Shown here piece after piece: positions 1 to 7,290 of a stretch of 10,843 bases of DNA; the stretch's first letter is position 1; each line of letters opens with the position of its first letter. Location of the stretch: positions 1-10,843 of the forward strand of contig JAJECB010000446.1 of assembly GCA_022822245.1 (NCBI GenBank), written 5' to 3'. Below the pieces are notes generated by a model that was not told the origin of the DNA, did not search any database, and saw nothing but the letters and a program-made list of their open reading frames with translations. A program made the position numbers and the translations under genes. The stretch is from Gammaproteobacteria bacterium (GTDB taxonomy: Bacteria; Pseudomonadota; Gammaproteobacteria; HK1).

Positions 1-696
1 CCCGCGATCGCTTGCGCGGAGCGGGATCTGCGCGCTTGGCTAGACGCGAACTGCCCGGACATGGCGGCACGCTACGACCGCGAGGCGCTGTTCAGGGTGC
101 GCACTTCGATTATTGCGAAGACGCCACAGCTCGCACACGACGTGAGCGAGCTTCGGGTGCAGGTGCTGAAGACCGCCCTCGTTCGAACCGGCCGTGCGGA
201 GACGGAGGCGGAACGCCTCGCGCGGGCCGGTTTCGAGGTGTTCCTCACGTCCCGGCACACCATCGAGTACTTCGAGCATGCGGTGGAGGTGCTGCGGACC
301 CTCCGCCGGCGCTACGTCATCGGCGCCCTTACCAACGGGAACGCCGACGTGCGCAGGCTCGACATCGGACCCCTGTTCCACTTCGCGCTCCAGGCGGGAG
401 AGGTTGGACTGAGCAAACCCGAGCCCGCCATGTTCGAGGAGGCGATGCGCCGAACCGGGCTCGATCCGGACGAGATCGTGCACGTCGGCGACCACCTCGA
501 CGCCGACGTGGCCGGAGCCAGGCGACTCGGCTGGTACACCGTCTGGGTCAACCGGAAGCGAGCTCCCCTCCCGAACGGGGCGGCCGTGGCGGACGGGGAG
601 GTGGCGTGCCTGAGCGAGCTGCCGGCGGTCATCGACCGGATCGAGGCCGGCGCCCGCGCCGCCCGGGATTCCGCTCGCCCGGCGGGCGCCGCCTAA
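1..696 (+). CDS. HAD-superfamily phosphatase, YigB-like (5' end outside window)
   Basis: Haloacid-dehalogenase-type hydrolase, probably a small-metabolite phosphatase; the closest family I recognise is YigB, an FMN/sugar-phosphate phosphatase of E. coli. The frame is open from base 1 and already reads as protein upstream of the first ATG (61), so the true start and the catalytic DxDxT motif I lie outside the window. In the 231 visible residues, motif II is the T-N-G-N segment near residues 111-114. The motif III lysine is in SKPEP (138-142) and motif IV is HVGDHLDADV (161-170), with the metal-binding aspartates. The helical cap domain falls between residues 20 and 100. The C-terminal tail, rich in Ala, Arg and Pro, is poorly conserved. 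The TAA stop overlaps the TAG stop of the convergent channel gene. Family assignment is secure; substrate is not. Confidence 0.9.
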   Translation, partial: PAIACAERDLRAWLDANCPDMAARYDREALFRVRTSIIAKTPQLAHDVSELRVQVLKTALVRTGRAETEAERLARAGFEVFLTSRHTIEYFEHAVEVLRTLRRRYVIGALTNGNADVRRLDIGPLFHFALQAGEVGLSKPEPAMFEEAMRRTGLDPDEIVHVGDHLDADVAGARRLGWYTVWVNRKRAPLPNGAAVADGEVACLSELPAVIDRIEAGARAARDSARPAGAA

Positions 697-1835
697 CCGC
701 CCTTCTCGCCGGCGCTGGATTCCCCCTCCGTCGCCGCGCCCGGCAATCGAGCCTCCGCCCCCGCTCCGGCGCTCCCGGCGAAGTGGATGGTCGAGGTGGG
801 GAACGCGATCTCCGCCCCGTGGCGCTCGATGATCCCGTTCACATTGAGCAGCACGTCCTGCTTGACCGCGTGGTACTCGTCCCACGCCTTGGTCCGGGTG
901 AAGGCGTAGATGAAGAAGTCGAGGGAGGAAGGAGCGAACGCGTTGAAGTTCACCATCAGGAACTCGTCGGGGTCGATCCCGGGGTGCGATTCGAGCATCG
1001 CCCGCACCTCGTCGACGATCGGCTGAACCCGGGTCGAATCGTCGTAGCGAACCCCGATCGTCTCGTAGATCCGGCGGTTGAGCATCCGGGTGAAGTTCTC
1101 GATGGCGATGGTCGCGAAGACCGAGTTCGGAACGTAGAGGGGGCGGTTCTCGAAGGTGCGGATGCGCGTGAGGCGCCAGCCGATCTGCTCGACGGTGCCC
1201 ATGATCTCGCGGTCCGGGGACCGGATCGTCTCCCCGACGACGAAGGGCCGGTCGAGGTAAATCATGAGCGCGCCGAAGAAGTTCGCAAGCATGTCGCGGG
1301 CCGCGAACCCGACCGCGATGCCGCCGATGCCGCCGAACGCGAGCACCCCCGATATGCTGAACCCGAGGGTCTGCATGACGACGAGCGTCGCGGTGATGAC
1401 GATCGAGACGCGGAGCAGCTTCGCGATCGCGTCGAGGGTGGCGCGGTCGGGCCCCGGCTCGGAGTCCGTCTCGCGGGCCAGGAGGTTCTCCTCCGCCTGC
1501 GAGACGAAGCGGACGAGAAACCATGCGATGCAGGCCACCACGCCGACATCGCGGGCCGCGTCCACTGCCTCGAAGATGGTTCCCTCTCCCGCGACCGGAA
1601 CCAGGCTCGCGGCGAAGGCGATCCCGACCACCCAGATGAATACCCGGAGCGGGCGGCGGATCGAGTCCACCAGGGCGTCGTCCCACGGGGTCGAGGTCCG
1701 CTCGAGGCGCCGGCCCCACGAGAGCAGGACCCGCCGCGCAACGTAGCTCGCCGCCAGGGTGAGGAAGACGACGACGAACGCCTGCCACACCCAGGGCTCG
1801 ACCGGGATCGAGGATGCGAGGGCGGCGAGGTCCAT
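693..1835 (-). CDS. Mechanosensitive ion channel, MscS family, YnaI-like
   Basis: Inner-membrane tension-gated channel that releases solutes on hypo-osmotic shock. The 380 residues contain about four hydrophobic segments (roughly 15-36, 62-80, 97-113, 140-157) before the pore helix (162-193). That helix has the Gly/Ala-rich face typical of MscS TM3, GGIGGIAVGFAARD. The following beta domain is very close to what I remember of E. coli YnaI: DRPFVVGETIRSPDR (195-209), GTVEQIGWR (213-221), RPLYVPNS (231-238) and NRRI (253-256). The C-terminal alpha/beta vestibule domain ends near residue 352. The remaining tail, about 28 residues rich in Ala, Gly and Glu, looks disordered. The length is slightly above that of YnaI (343). 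A TGA codon directly precedes the ATG, so no longer start exists; no strong ribosome-binding site is visible. It converges on the phosphatase gene with a 4-base overlap. Confidence 0.93.
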   Translation of the reverse strand: MDLAALASSIPVEPWVWQAFVVVFLTLAASYVARRVLLSWGRRLERTSTPWDDALVDSIRRPLRVFIWVVGIAFAASLVPVAGEGTIFEAVDAARDVGVVACIAWFLVRFVSQAEENLLARETDSEPGPDRATLDAIAKLLRVSIVITATLVVMQTLGFSISGVLAFGGIGGIAVGFAARDMLANFFGALMIYLDRPFVVGETIRSPDREIMGTVEQIGWRLTRIRTFENRPLYVPNSVFATIAIENFTRMLNRRIYETIGVRYDDSTRVQPIVDEVRAMLESHPGIDPDEFLMVNFNAFAPSSLDFFIYAFTRTKAWDEYHAVKQDVLLNVNGIIERHGAEIAFPTSTIHFAGSAGAGAEARLPGAATEGESSAGEKGG

Positions 1836-2016
1836 TCAGGTTACTGGCTGCGGTTCCCGGTGCCCATCGGCGCGGTAACGGCACGACGCCGACCCGGTCG
1901 AGGAGCGGCGCAGCCGGGCGCGGGTTCGACGAGGCGGGATCATGGACGCGGGAGGGAGTCGCCGGCCCGGCCCCGGTGCGATGGGCGGGGTCGGCGTGAC
2001 GGAGAGGCGGGGCCGG

Positions 2017-2313
2017 TCAACCGTGCGGGCGGCTCGACTCCCAGGCCGCGCGCTGCTCCGGCGTCGCCTCGGTCTGGTGCCGGGCCTTCCACTCGGCGTA
2101 AGGCATCCCGTACACGATCTCGCGCGCCTCGTCGTAGTCCAGATGCAAGCCCTGCTCCTCGGCAGCCGCCCGGTACCATTTCGAAAGGCAGTTCCGGCAG
2201 AAGCCCGCGAGGTTCATGAGGTCGATGTTCTGCACGTCCGTCCGCTCGCGAAGATGCGCCACCAGCGTCCGGAACGCGGCCGCTTCGAGGGCGGTTCGGG
2301 TATCGTCGTCCAT
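2017..2313 (-). CDS. DUF1244 domain-containing protein (SMc04008-like)
   Basis: Small 98-residue soluble protein that consists almost wholly of the DUF1244 (PF06844) domain, which is common in proteobacteria and has no established function. Recognisable landmarks are MNLAGFCRNCLSKWY (residues 33-47) with a C-x-x-C pair (C39, C42), and GMPYAEWKARHQTEAT (69-84) near the C-terminus. It has no signal peptide or membrane segment. The C-x-x-C pair could bind a metal or form a disulfide, but that is a guess. The ATG at 2313 is preceded by GGAG with a spacing of about 7 bases. A possible -10 box (TAGAAT) lies about 33 bases upstream. The gene lies between ispH and the channel gene on the same strand, with gaps of about 180 bases on each side, so an operon is possible but unproven. 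Confidence 0.92.
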   Translation of the reverse strand: MDDDTRTALEAAAFRTLVAHLRERTDVQNIDLMNLAGFCRNCLSKWYRAAAEEQGLHLDYDEAREIVYGMPYAEWKARHQTEATPEQRAAWESSRPHG

Positions 2314-2345
2314 CGGTCAGCTCCGGGAAAGAGAGGCAGGTCCGT

Positions 2346-2351
2346 ATTCTA
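2346..2351 (-). promoter_or_regulatory. Possible -10 box for the DUF1244 gene
   Basis: Read on the minus strand the hexamer is TAGAAT, one mismatch from the sigma70 -10 consensus. It sits in an otherwise very GC-rich stretch and would start transcription near 2339, about 26 bases before the ATG and just upstream of the GGAG ribosome-binding site. No convincing -35 box lies 16-18 bases further upstream, so this is a weak call. Confidence 0.3.
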
Positions 2352-2493
2352 GCGCGCAACGCATTCCGGCCCGGGACCGGCGGGCGGCGCTCGGGCGGCC
2401 GTGGCGATCCGGAAACGCCCCCGTCGAGAAGAAGCGGCGGCCGCACCGTGCGGCGAGCCGGAGGCCGGGGACCGGGCGCCGGGCGCCCGCGTG

Positions 2494-3450
2494 CTACGCC
2501 ACCCGCTTCTCGGCGTCGAGAAGCTCGCCCGGCAGGCGGAAGGTGACGTTCTCCTCGATGCCGTCGAGGTCGGCCACGGTGATGTCGAACAAGTCGTCGA
2601 GACGGGCGATCAGCTCCTGGACGAGCTGCTCCGGCGCCGACGCCCCGGCCGTGACCCCCACCGTCCGTGCCCCGTCCAGCCAGGCGGGGTCCAGACCCCC
2701 GGCATCCGGGATGAGGTAGCTGTCGGTGCCGGACTCCTCGCTGATCTCCCGCAGCCGGTTGGAATTCGAGCTGTAATCGGCGCCGATGACCAGGATCACG
2801 TCGGAGCGCTCCGCGAGCCGCCGCACCGCGGTCTGCCGATTCTGGGTGGCGTAGCAGATGTCCTTCACGTCGGGGCCGCGGATCTCCGGGAAACGCTCCT
2901 TGAGCGCCGCGATGATCTCCCGGGTGTCGTCGACGCTGAGGGTCGTTTGCGTAACGTAGGCGAGCTTGTTCGGATCGGACGGCTCCAGGGTCGCCACGTC
3001 CCCGATGTCCGACACGAGGTGGACATCGGCCGACACCTGTCCCATCGTCCCTTCGACTTCCGGGTGGCCGGGATGGCCGATAAGGATCACCTCGTGGCCC
3101 TTGCGCGCATAGCGTTTCGTCTCGTTGTGCACCTTGCTCACGAGCGGACAGGTGGCGTCGATCACCTGCAGCCCGCGGACCCCGGCGGCGTCCACCACCT
3201 TCCGGGCCACGCCGTGGGCGCTGAACACGGTGACCGCGCCCTCGGGGATGTCATCCACTTCCTCGACGAAGCGCGCGCCCTTGGCCCGAAGACTGTCGAC
3301 GACGTGCTTGTTGTGCACGATCTCGTGCCGCACGTAGACGGGCGCTCCATAGATGTCGAGCGCGCGCTCCACGATGTCCACCGCTCTCACGACACCGGCG
3401 CAGAATCCTCGCGGCTGCGCGAGGATGACCTTCAAGGCCCGTTTCGCCAC
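2494..3450 (-). CDS. ispH: 4-hydroxy-3-methylbut-2-enyl diphosphate reductase (IspH/LytB)
   Basis: Last enzyme of the MEP isoprenoid pathway. It reduces HMBPP to IPP and DMAPP in the cytosol using an iron-sulfur cluster. The 318-residue product matches the family length of about 310-320. All three cluster cysteines are present in their usual contexts: C17 in PRGFCAGV, C101 in [11 protein letters not shown] and C199 in [10 protein letters not shown]. The catalytic glutamate is E131 in [11 protein letters not shown]. Also present are FSAHGV (76-81), [10 protein letters not shown] (168-177), SSNSNR and [10 protein letters not shown] place the start at the GTG at 3450 because GGAGG lies six bases upstream and the protein then begins like known IspH. 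An in-frame extension to 3564 adds 38 unlike residues. Transcription probably begins in the shared divergent promoter near 3585, facing away from the oxygenase gene. Confidence 0.96.
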   Translation of the reverse strand: MAKRALKVILAQPRGFCAGVVRAVDIVERALDIYGAPVYVRHEIVHNKHVVDSLRAKGARFVEEVDDIPEGAVTVFSAHGVARKVVDAAGVRGLQVIDATCPLVSKVHNETKRYARKGHEVILIGHPGHPEVEGTMGQVSADVHLVSDIGDVATLEPSDPNKLAYVTQTTLSVDDTREIIAALKERFPEIRGPDVKDICYATQNRQTAVRRLAERSDVILVIGADYSSNSNRLREISEESGTDSYLIPDAGGLDPAWLDGARTVGVTAGASAPEQLVQELIARLDDLFDITVADLDGIEENVTFRLPGELLDAEKRVA

Positions 3451-3455
3451 CTGAT

Positions 3456-3460
3456 TCCTC
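3456..3460 (-). promoter_or_regulatory. Ribosome-binding site that fixes the ispH start
   Basis: On the minus strand GGAGG stands about six bases before the GTG at 3450. It is the strongest Shine-Dalgarno match in this part of the window and decides in favour of the short ispH start over the in-frame GTG at 3564, which has none. Confidence 0.75.
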
Positions 3461-3591
3461 CGCCCCTCGCAGCAACATGCGCGGCTGACCGGCAAGCACT
3501 TTACCGCATCCAGGCTCGTGCGGCGCGGGAGTCTCTCACGCACCCCACCCGCTCCCTTCGCCACCGATACATCCGGAAAACGGGAACCGAA

Positions 3592-3619
3592 ATTGTACGC
3601 AAATCGTATTCCGCTACAA
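3592..3619 (-). promoter_or_regulatory. Sigma70-like promoter for ispH, overlapping the oxygenase promoter
   Basis: Read on the minus strand, TTGTAG (over 3619-3614) and TACAAT (over 3597-3592) lie 16 bases apart. The -10 of this promoter covers the -35 of the rightward promoter and vice versa. Transcription would start near 3585 and give ispH a leader of about 135 bases. Nothing else upstream of ispH looks as good, which supports the assignment. Confidence 0.55.
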
Positions 3620-3620
3620 T
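3592..3620 (+). promoter_or_regulatory. Sigma70-like promoter for the oxygenase gene
   Basis: TTGTAC at 3593-3598 and TACAAT at 3615-3620 are separated by 16 bases, matching -35 and -10 boxes well. The segment is a small AT-rich island in very GC-rich DNA. The start of transcription would be near 3627, giving an untranslated leader of about 63 bases before the ATG at 3690. The two boxes form part of an inverted repeat (ATTGTA ... TACAAT), so the same bases also make a promoter on the other strand. Confidence 0.65.
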
Positions 3621-3635
3621 GCGGCAGACTTGGTC

Positions 3636-3685
3636 CTCCTTTCGAGGAGTCTCAGGCTGTCCCTGAACCTCCGGTCAGAACCTGA
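3636..3685 (+). promoter_or_regulatory. Structured 5' leader of the oxygenase gene
   Basis: Between the inferred transcription start and the ATG at 3690, two short perfect hairpins can form. One is CTCCT/AGGAG around a TTCG loop (3636-3649), which would hide the only strong Shine-Dalgarno-like sequence of the leader. The other is TCAGG/CCTGA (3652-3666). The TCAGG arm could pair instead with a second CCTGA at 3681-3685, just before the start codon, so the two pairings exclude each other. Five-base stems are short, so a regulatory role is only suggested. Confidence 0.3.
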
Positions 3686-3689
3686 AGAA

Positions 3690-4844
3690 ATGGTGCACGT
3701 TCCCTCGGCGTACACGGAGGGATACGAACGGGCTCGCCTCCACGATCCGGCCGGCGCGGACAGCTACCTGCGCCATACCGGGATCGGCGACCCGATGCTC
3801 GATCCGGTCCTGGAGGAGCTCGCCTCGCTTCCCCCGCCCGACCTTCACCGTTTCATCAGGGCGGGGATCGAGCAGGATGACGAGGTGCTGCGCGGCGCAC
3901 CGCAATGCCTTCGAGATTTCTTCCGCGATCTGGAGGACCCTCCCTGGCTCGACCGCGAAATGTTCATCCCCGGTATCCGGGCCTTTCACGCGAACGCGGA
4001 TCTCATGCTCATCGCATTCGTGACGGGGGTGCTGGTGGAGGGATTGTCGACCCTCATCTCCAAGTCCTTCTTCATCACCGAGCGAACCGTGTCCACCAGC
4101 CGCCGGCTCCGGCAGAACAATCGGCACCTGCTCGACATCTTCTTCCCCCGCGGCCTGTACCGGGACAACGACGGGTGGAAGCTCTCGACCCGCATCCGGT
4201 TCGTTCACGCTCGGGTCAGGAGCCTCCTGTCCCGGTCGGAACTCTGGGACCACGACGCCTGGGGCACGCCGTTGAGCGCCGCCCATCTCGGTTTTGCCAT
4301 CTCCGTGTTTTCCCGGCGCCTGCTCGACTACGCCGAGCTGGTCGGCGCGAAGTTCGACAACAAGGAGCGCGAAAGCGTTCTCGCCGTCTGGCGCTACAGC
4401 GGCTATCTCATGGGGATACCGGAGTCCATTCTCTACGTCACCGGCAAGGATGCGAAGAAGGTCTACGAAATGGCCTACCTGTGCGAGCCGCCGCCGGACT
4501 CCGATGCCGTCACCGTCGCCAACGGCCTGATCCAGGCGATTCCGGAGGTTGCGAACATAACGGACCCGGCGGAAAAGCGGAACGTGATTGCGCTCGCCCA
4601 CCGACTTTCGAGAGCCCTCATCGGGAACGAGCTCGCCGACCGGTTCGGCTACCCGAAGACCCGTACCCTGGGCACCCTGTTCGCGTTCCGCACCAAGCAG
4701 CGCCTTCGGCGGTTGTTCGAGAGGGGCGACGCGATCCGATCGAGCAACTTCTCGCAGCTCCTTCAGATCTCGATCTACGATGACGAAGGACTGAGCTACC
4801 GGATGCCCGATGACGTGAAGAACTCGAGGTCGCAGCCCTGGTGA
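3690..4844 (+). CDS. MpaB/Lcp-type oxygenase (DUF2236 family)
   Basis: Protein of the MpaB / rubber-oxygenase (Lcp) catalytic-domain family. Characterised members include heme-containing Lcp, which cleaves polyisoprene, and MpaB, which cleaves the farnesyl chain of a mycophenolic acid precursor. The predicted protein has 384 residues. Family landmarks are the R-x-x-H-A-x-V-R segment (RFVHARVR, about residues 170-177, with H173 a candidate heme ligand), the DAWGTPLS stretch (189-196) and the W-R-Y-S-G-Y-L-M-G-I motif (234-243). It has no signal peptide or Tat motif, so unlike secreted Lcp it should act inside the cell. The start is uncertain: ATG 3690 has only a weak ribosome-binding site, TTG 3630 is almost at the inferred transcript start, and an in-frame CTG at 3657 has AGGAG seven bases upstream. 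The permease gene follows after 142 bases without a clear terminator. Substrate unknown. Confidence 0.85.
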   Translation: MVHVPSAYTEGYERARLHDPAGADSYLRHTGIGDPMLDPVLEELASLPPPDLHRFIRAGIEQDDEVLRGAPQCLRDFFRDLEDPPWLDREMFIPGIRAFHANADLMLIAFVTGVLVEGLSTLISKSFFITERTVSTSRRLRQNNRHLLDIFFPRGLYRDNDGWKLSTRIRFVHARVRSLLSRSELWDHDAWGTPLSAAHLGFAISVFSRRLLDYAELVGAKFDNKERESVLAVWRYSGYLMGIPESILYVTGKDAKKVYEMAYLCEPPPDSDAVTVANGLIQAIPEVANITDPAEKRNVIALAHRLSRALIGNELADRFGYPKTRTLGTLFAFRTKQRLRRLFERGDAIRSSNFSQLLQISIYDDEGLSYRMPDDVKNSRSQPW

Positions 4845-4986
4845 GCGGTGATTGCGCCTTGCGCATCGTCAGCCTCCGCGGACGGTGGCGCCGCTTCCGG
4901 AGGACGGTACACGGACGGCGGAACGCGGCCACCTCGATTCCACCCCGGGTCGAGACCGACGGGCGCGTGACCGACGGCGGCTGAGG

Positions 4987-7290
4987 ATGGGCGACACTTC
5001 GGCCATTGCGCCGCTCGAGCGCTTCATCGGGATCGTCCTTCAGCGCCGGTGGGCGGTGCTTGTCGCCACGACCCTGCTCATGCTCGCGGTGACGGGTGGC
5101 GCTCGCTTCATCGGCATCACGAACGACTACCGGAGCCTCTTCGACGAGGACAATCCGCAGCTCGCCGCGCTCGACGCGCTGGAGGAGACGTACGCATCGT
5201 CCAATACGGCGCTCGTCGCCGTCACGCCCCGCGAGGGGTCGGTCTTCACCCGCGAGACGCTCGCCGCGATCGAGGAGCTGACCGAGGCGGCCTGGCGGGC
5301 CCCCTGGGCGACCCGGGTCGACTCCCTGACCAACTTCTCCCACAGCGAGGCGTCCGGGGACGACCTCGTCGTCGAGCCGCTGGTCGAGGGTGCGCCGTCG
5401 CTCGAGGACGACGACCTCGCGCGAATCGAGGGGATCGCCCTCGGCTCCATCGAGCTCGCCGGGCGGCTGGTCTCCCACGACGGGCGCGTGGCCGGGCTCG
5501 CGATCAACTTCGCCCTTCCCGAGGACACCGATGCCGCGCTCGCCGAGATCTCCGACTATCTCCGCGGTCTGCTGGACGAAGCTCGCGCGAGCCACCCGGA
5601 CCTCGCCTACCACCTGACCGGCGACGTCATCCTGCACCGGACCTTCGCCGACGTCACCCAGGGGGAGATGGAGACCCTCGCCCCCATCGTCTTCCTGATC
5701 ATCGTCGTCGCCTCCGCGCTGCTTCTTCGCTCCGTGCTCGGGACCCTGGGCCTCGTCATCACCCTCGTGTTCGTCATCAACACCACCATGGGATTCGCCG
5801 GGTGGATCGGTACCGTCTTCAATCCCGTCAATTCGGGGGTGCCGATCATCGTGATGACGGTCGCGGTCGCGCACTCCGTGCACATCGTGGCCGCCGTGCT
5901 CGCCGGAATGCGGCGAGGGCTCGACCGGCACGACGCGGTGGCCAGGTCGCTCCGCGACAACGCGTGGCCGGTGTTCCTCACCACCGCGACGACCGTGATC
6001 GGCTTCCTCAGCCTCAACGCTTCGGACTCTCCGCCGTTCCGGGTGCTCGGCAACCTCGTGGCGTTCGGGGTGGTCTGCGCCTTCGTCTACTCCATGACCG
6101 TCCTGCCCGCCCTGCTCTCGATCCTGCCGGTGCGCGCCCCACGCGGCCGCCCGGAGCGGGCCGACTTCTTCGACCGCTTCGGCGCCTTCGTCGTCGACCG
6201 CCGCAACTTTCTCCTCTGGTTCGTCGCCCTCCTTTCCCTCGCCCTCGTGCTCGGCATTCCCCGCATCGAGCTCACCGACAACTGGACGAGGTACTTCGAT
6301 GAACGCTACGAGTTCCGCCGCGACACGGACTTCGTGATCGACAACCTGACCGGCATGGAGACGATCGAGTACTCGCTCCGGGCCGGTCGCGAGGGCGGCA
6401 TCACCGATCCCGACTACCTGCGCGCGGTCGACGCCTTTGCCAAGTGGTACCGCGCGCAGCCCGAGGTGGCTCACGTCCAGGCGTTTCCGGACATCATGCG
6501 GCGCCTCAACCGGAACATGCACGGCGACGCTCCGGCCTTCTTCCGCCTGCCGGACGACCCGGCCCTCGCCGCGCAGTACCTGCTCCTCTACGAGCTGTCG
6601 CTTCCGTTCGGGAGCGACCTCAACAACCGGATCGACATCGCCAAGTCCGCCACGCGCCTGACCGCGGTGACCCGAAGCCTTTCGGCTCGGCAGCAGCGCG
6701 AGCTCGACGCGCGCGCGCAGGCCTGGCTTGCGGCCAACGCCCCGCAGCTCGCCACCGAGGGGTCCGGGGTCAGCATCGCCTTCGCTCACCTCTCGCAGCG
6801 AAACATCGCGAGCATGCTCCGCGGGACGATCATCGCGATGGGCCTCATCTCGCTTATCCTGATCGGAGTGTTCAGGAGCGTGCGCCTGGGTCTGGCGAGC
6901 CTCGTGCCCAACTTCATTCCCGCCGCCATGAGCTTCGGGCTGTGGGGCTACCTCGTGGGCCGGGTGGGGCTCGCCGGCTCGGTGATGACCGCGATCGCGT
7001 TCGGCATCATCGTGGATGACACGATCCATTTCCTGAGCAAGTATCTCAGGGGCCGCCGCGACGGGCTCTCCGCGCCGGAAGCGGTTCGCTCGACCTTCCG
7101 CACCGTGGGCCGGGCCCTGTGGACCACCACCGCGGTCCTCGCCCTCGGGTTCCTCGTCTTCGCCTCGTCGGGGTTCGAGGTGAGCTGGGCCCTGGGGCTC
7201 ATGGTCGCGACCACGATCGTCTTCGCGCTCCTTGCCGACTTCCTGCTCCTCCCGCCGCTCCTGATGGCCATCGACAGGAGAAAGCGGTGA
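4987..7290 (+). CDS. RND-superfamily (MMPL-type) exporter permease
   Basis: Inner-membrane transporter of 767 residues, probably driven by the proton gradient and exporting a lipid or hydrophobic compound. The layout is that of the RND superfamily. TM1 (about 22-42) is followed by a periplasmic loop (43-230), five helices (about 231-382), TM7 (407-423), a second periplasmic loop (424-611) and five helices (612-760). TM10 carries the hallmark VDDTIHF (676-682). The equivalent position in TM4 reads AVAHSVHIV (293-301), without an acidic residue. It resembles predicted RND exporters such as the hopanoid transporter HpnN, but I cannot say it is that protein. ATG 4987 is chosen because the protein then starts like other RND proteins just before TM1; an open extension to 4852 looks unlike protein. 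The outer-membrane protein gene overlaps its stop, so the two are surely co-expressed. Confidence 0.9.
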   Translation: MGDTSAIAPLERFIGIVLQRRWAVLVATTLLMLAVTGGARFIGITNDYRSLFDEDNPQLAALDALEETYASSNTALVAVTPREGSVFTRETLAAIEELTEAAWRAPWATRVDSLTNFSHSEASGDDLVVEPLVEGAPSLEDDDLARIEGIALGSIELAGRLVSHDGRVAGLAINFALPEDTDAALAEISDYLRGLLDEARASHPDLAYHLTGDVILHRTFADVTQGEMETLAPIVFLIIVVASALLLRSVLGTLGLVITLVFVINTTMGFAGWIGTVFNPVNSGVPIIVMTVAVAHSVHIVAAVLAGMRRGLDRHDAVARSLRDNAWPVFLTTATTVIGFLSLNASDSPPFRVLGNLVAFGVVCAFVYSMTVLPALLSILPVRAPRGRPERADFFDRFGAFVVDRRNFLLWFVALLSLALVLGIPRIELTDNWTRYFDERYEFRRDTDFVIDNLTGMETIEYSLRAGREGGITDPDYLRAVDAFAKWYRAQPEVAHVQAFPDIMRRLNRNMHGDAPAFFRLPDDPALAAQYLLLYELSLPFGSDLNNRIDIAKSATRLTAVTRSLSARQQRELDARAQAWLAANAPQLATEGSGVSIAFAHLSQRNIASMLRGTIIAMGLISLILIGVFRSVRLGLASLVPNFIPAAMSFGLWGYLVGRVGLAGSVMTAIAFGIIVDDTIHFLSKYLRGRRDGLSAPEAVRSTFRTVGRALWTTTAVLALGFLVFASSGFEVSWALGLMVATTIVFALLADFLLLPPLLMAIDRRKR
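7276..7280 (+). promoter_or_regulatory. Ribosome-binding site setting the barrel-protein start
   Basis: AGGAG lies inside the last codons of the permease gene, six bases before the GTG at 7287, which itself overlaps the permease TGA (GTGA). This decides the start of the outer-membrane protein, for which no other good start stands close to the signal peptide. Confidence 0.75.

Noticed and set aside
40..1884. A 614-codon open frame on the minus strand covering the channel and the phosphatase.
   Set aside because: It is out of frame with the well-recognised MscS channel and has low-complexity Arg-rich composition with no domain.
1967..2016. Inverted repeat CCGGCCCCG ... CGGGGCCGG just after the DUF1244 stop, as a terminator.
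   Set aside because: The arms are 32 bases apart, there is no T-run, and such GC-only matches are frequent by chance at this base composition.
1836..2016. Search for a promoter or small gene upstream of the channel gene.
   Set aside because: No convincing -35/-10 pair and no small frame with a ribosome-binding site was seen. The channel may be read from the DUF1244 transcript.
12..2219. A 735-codon open frame on the plus strand running across the phosphatase, channel and DUF1244 genes.
   Set aside because: It overlaps three recognisable genes, is extremely rich in Arg, Gly and Pro and has no known domain. Long empty frames like this are usual in GC-rich DNA.
2440..2488. GC hairpins downstream of ispH (GCCGCA/TGCGGC at 2440-2454 and the palindrome at 2474-2488) as terminators.
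   Set aside because: The only pyrimidine stretch (CTTCTTCTC on the minus strand) starts several bases after the hairpin and is not a proper T-run. The evidence is too weak to annotate.
3451..3564. N-terminal extension of ispH by 38 codons, including three adjacent cysteines.
   Set aside because: It is unlike any IspH N-terminus and has no ribosome-binding site, while the GTG at 3450 has an excellent one.
4852..4986. N-terminal extension of the RND permease by 45 codons from a TTG.
   Set aside because: It is Arg/Pro-rich with no similarity to RND N-termini. The ATG at 4987 begins a normal cytosolic segment before TM1.
4618..7029. An 803-codon open frame antisense to the permease.
   Set aside because: The composition (Asp, Glu, His, Arg, Gly) is that of a reverse-strand shadow of codons ending in G or C, and the plus-strand frame is a clear RND protein.
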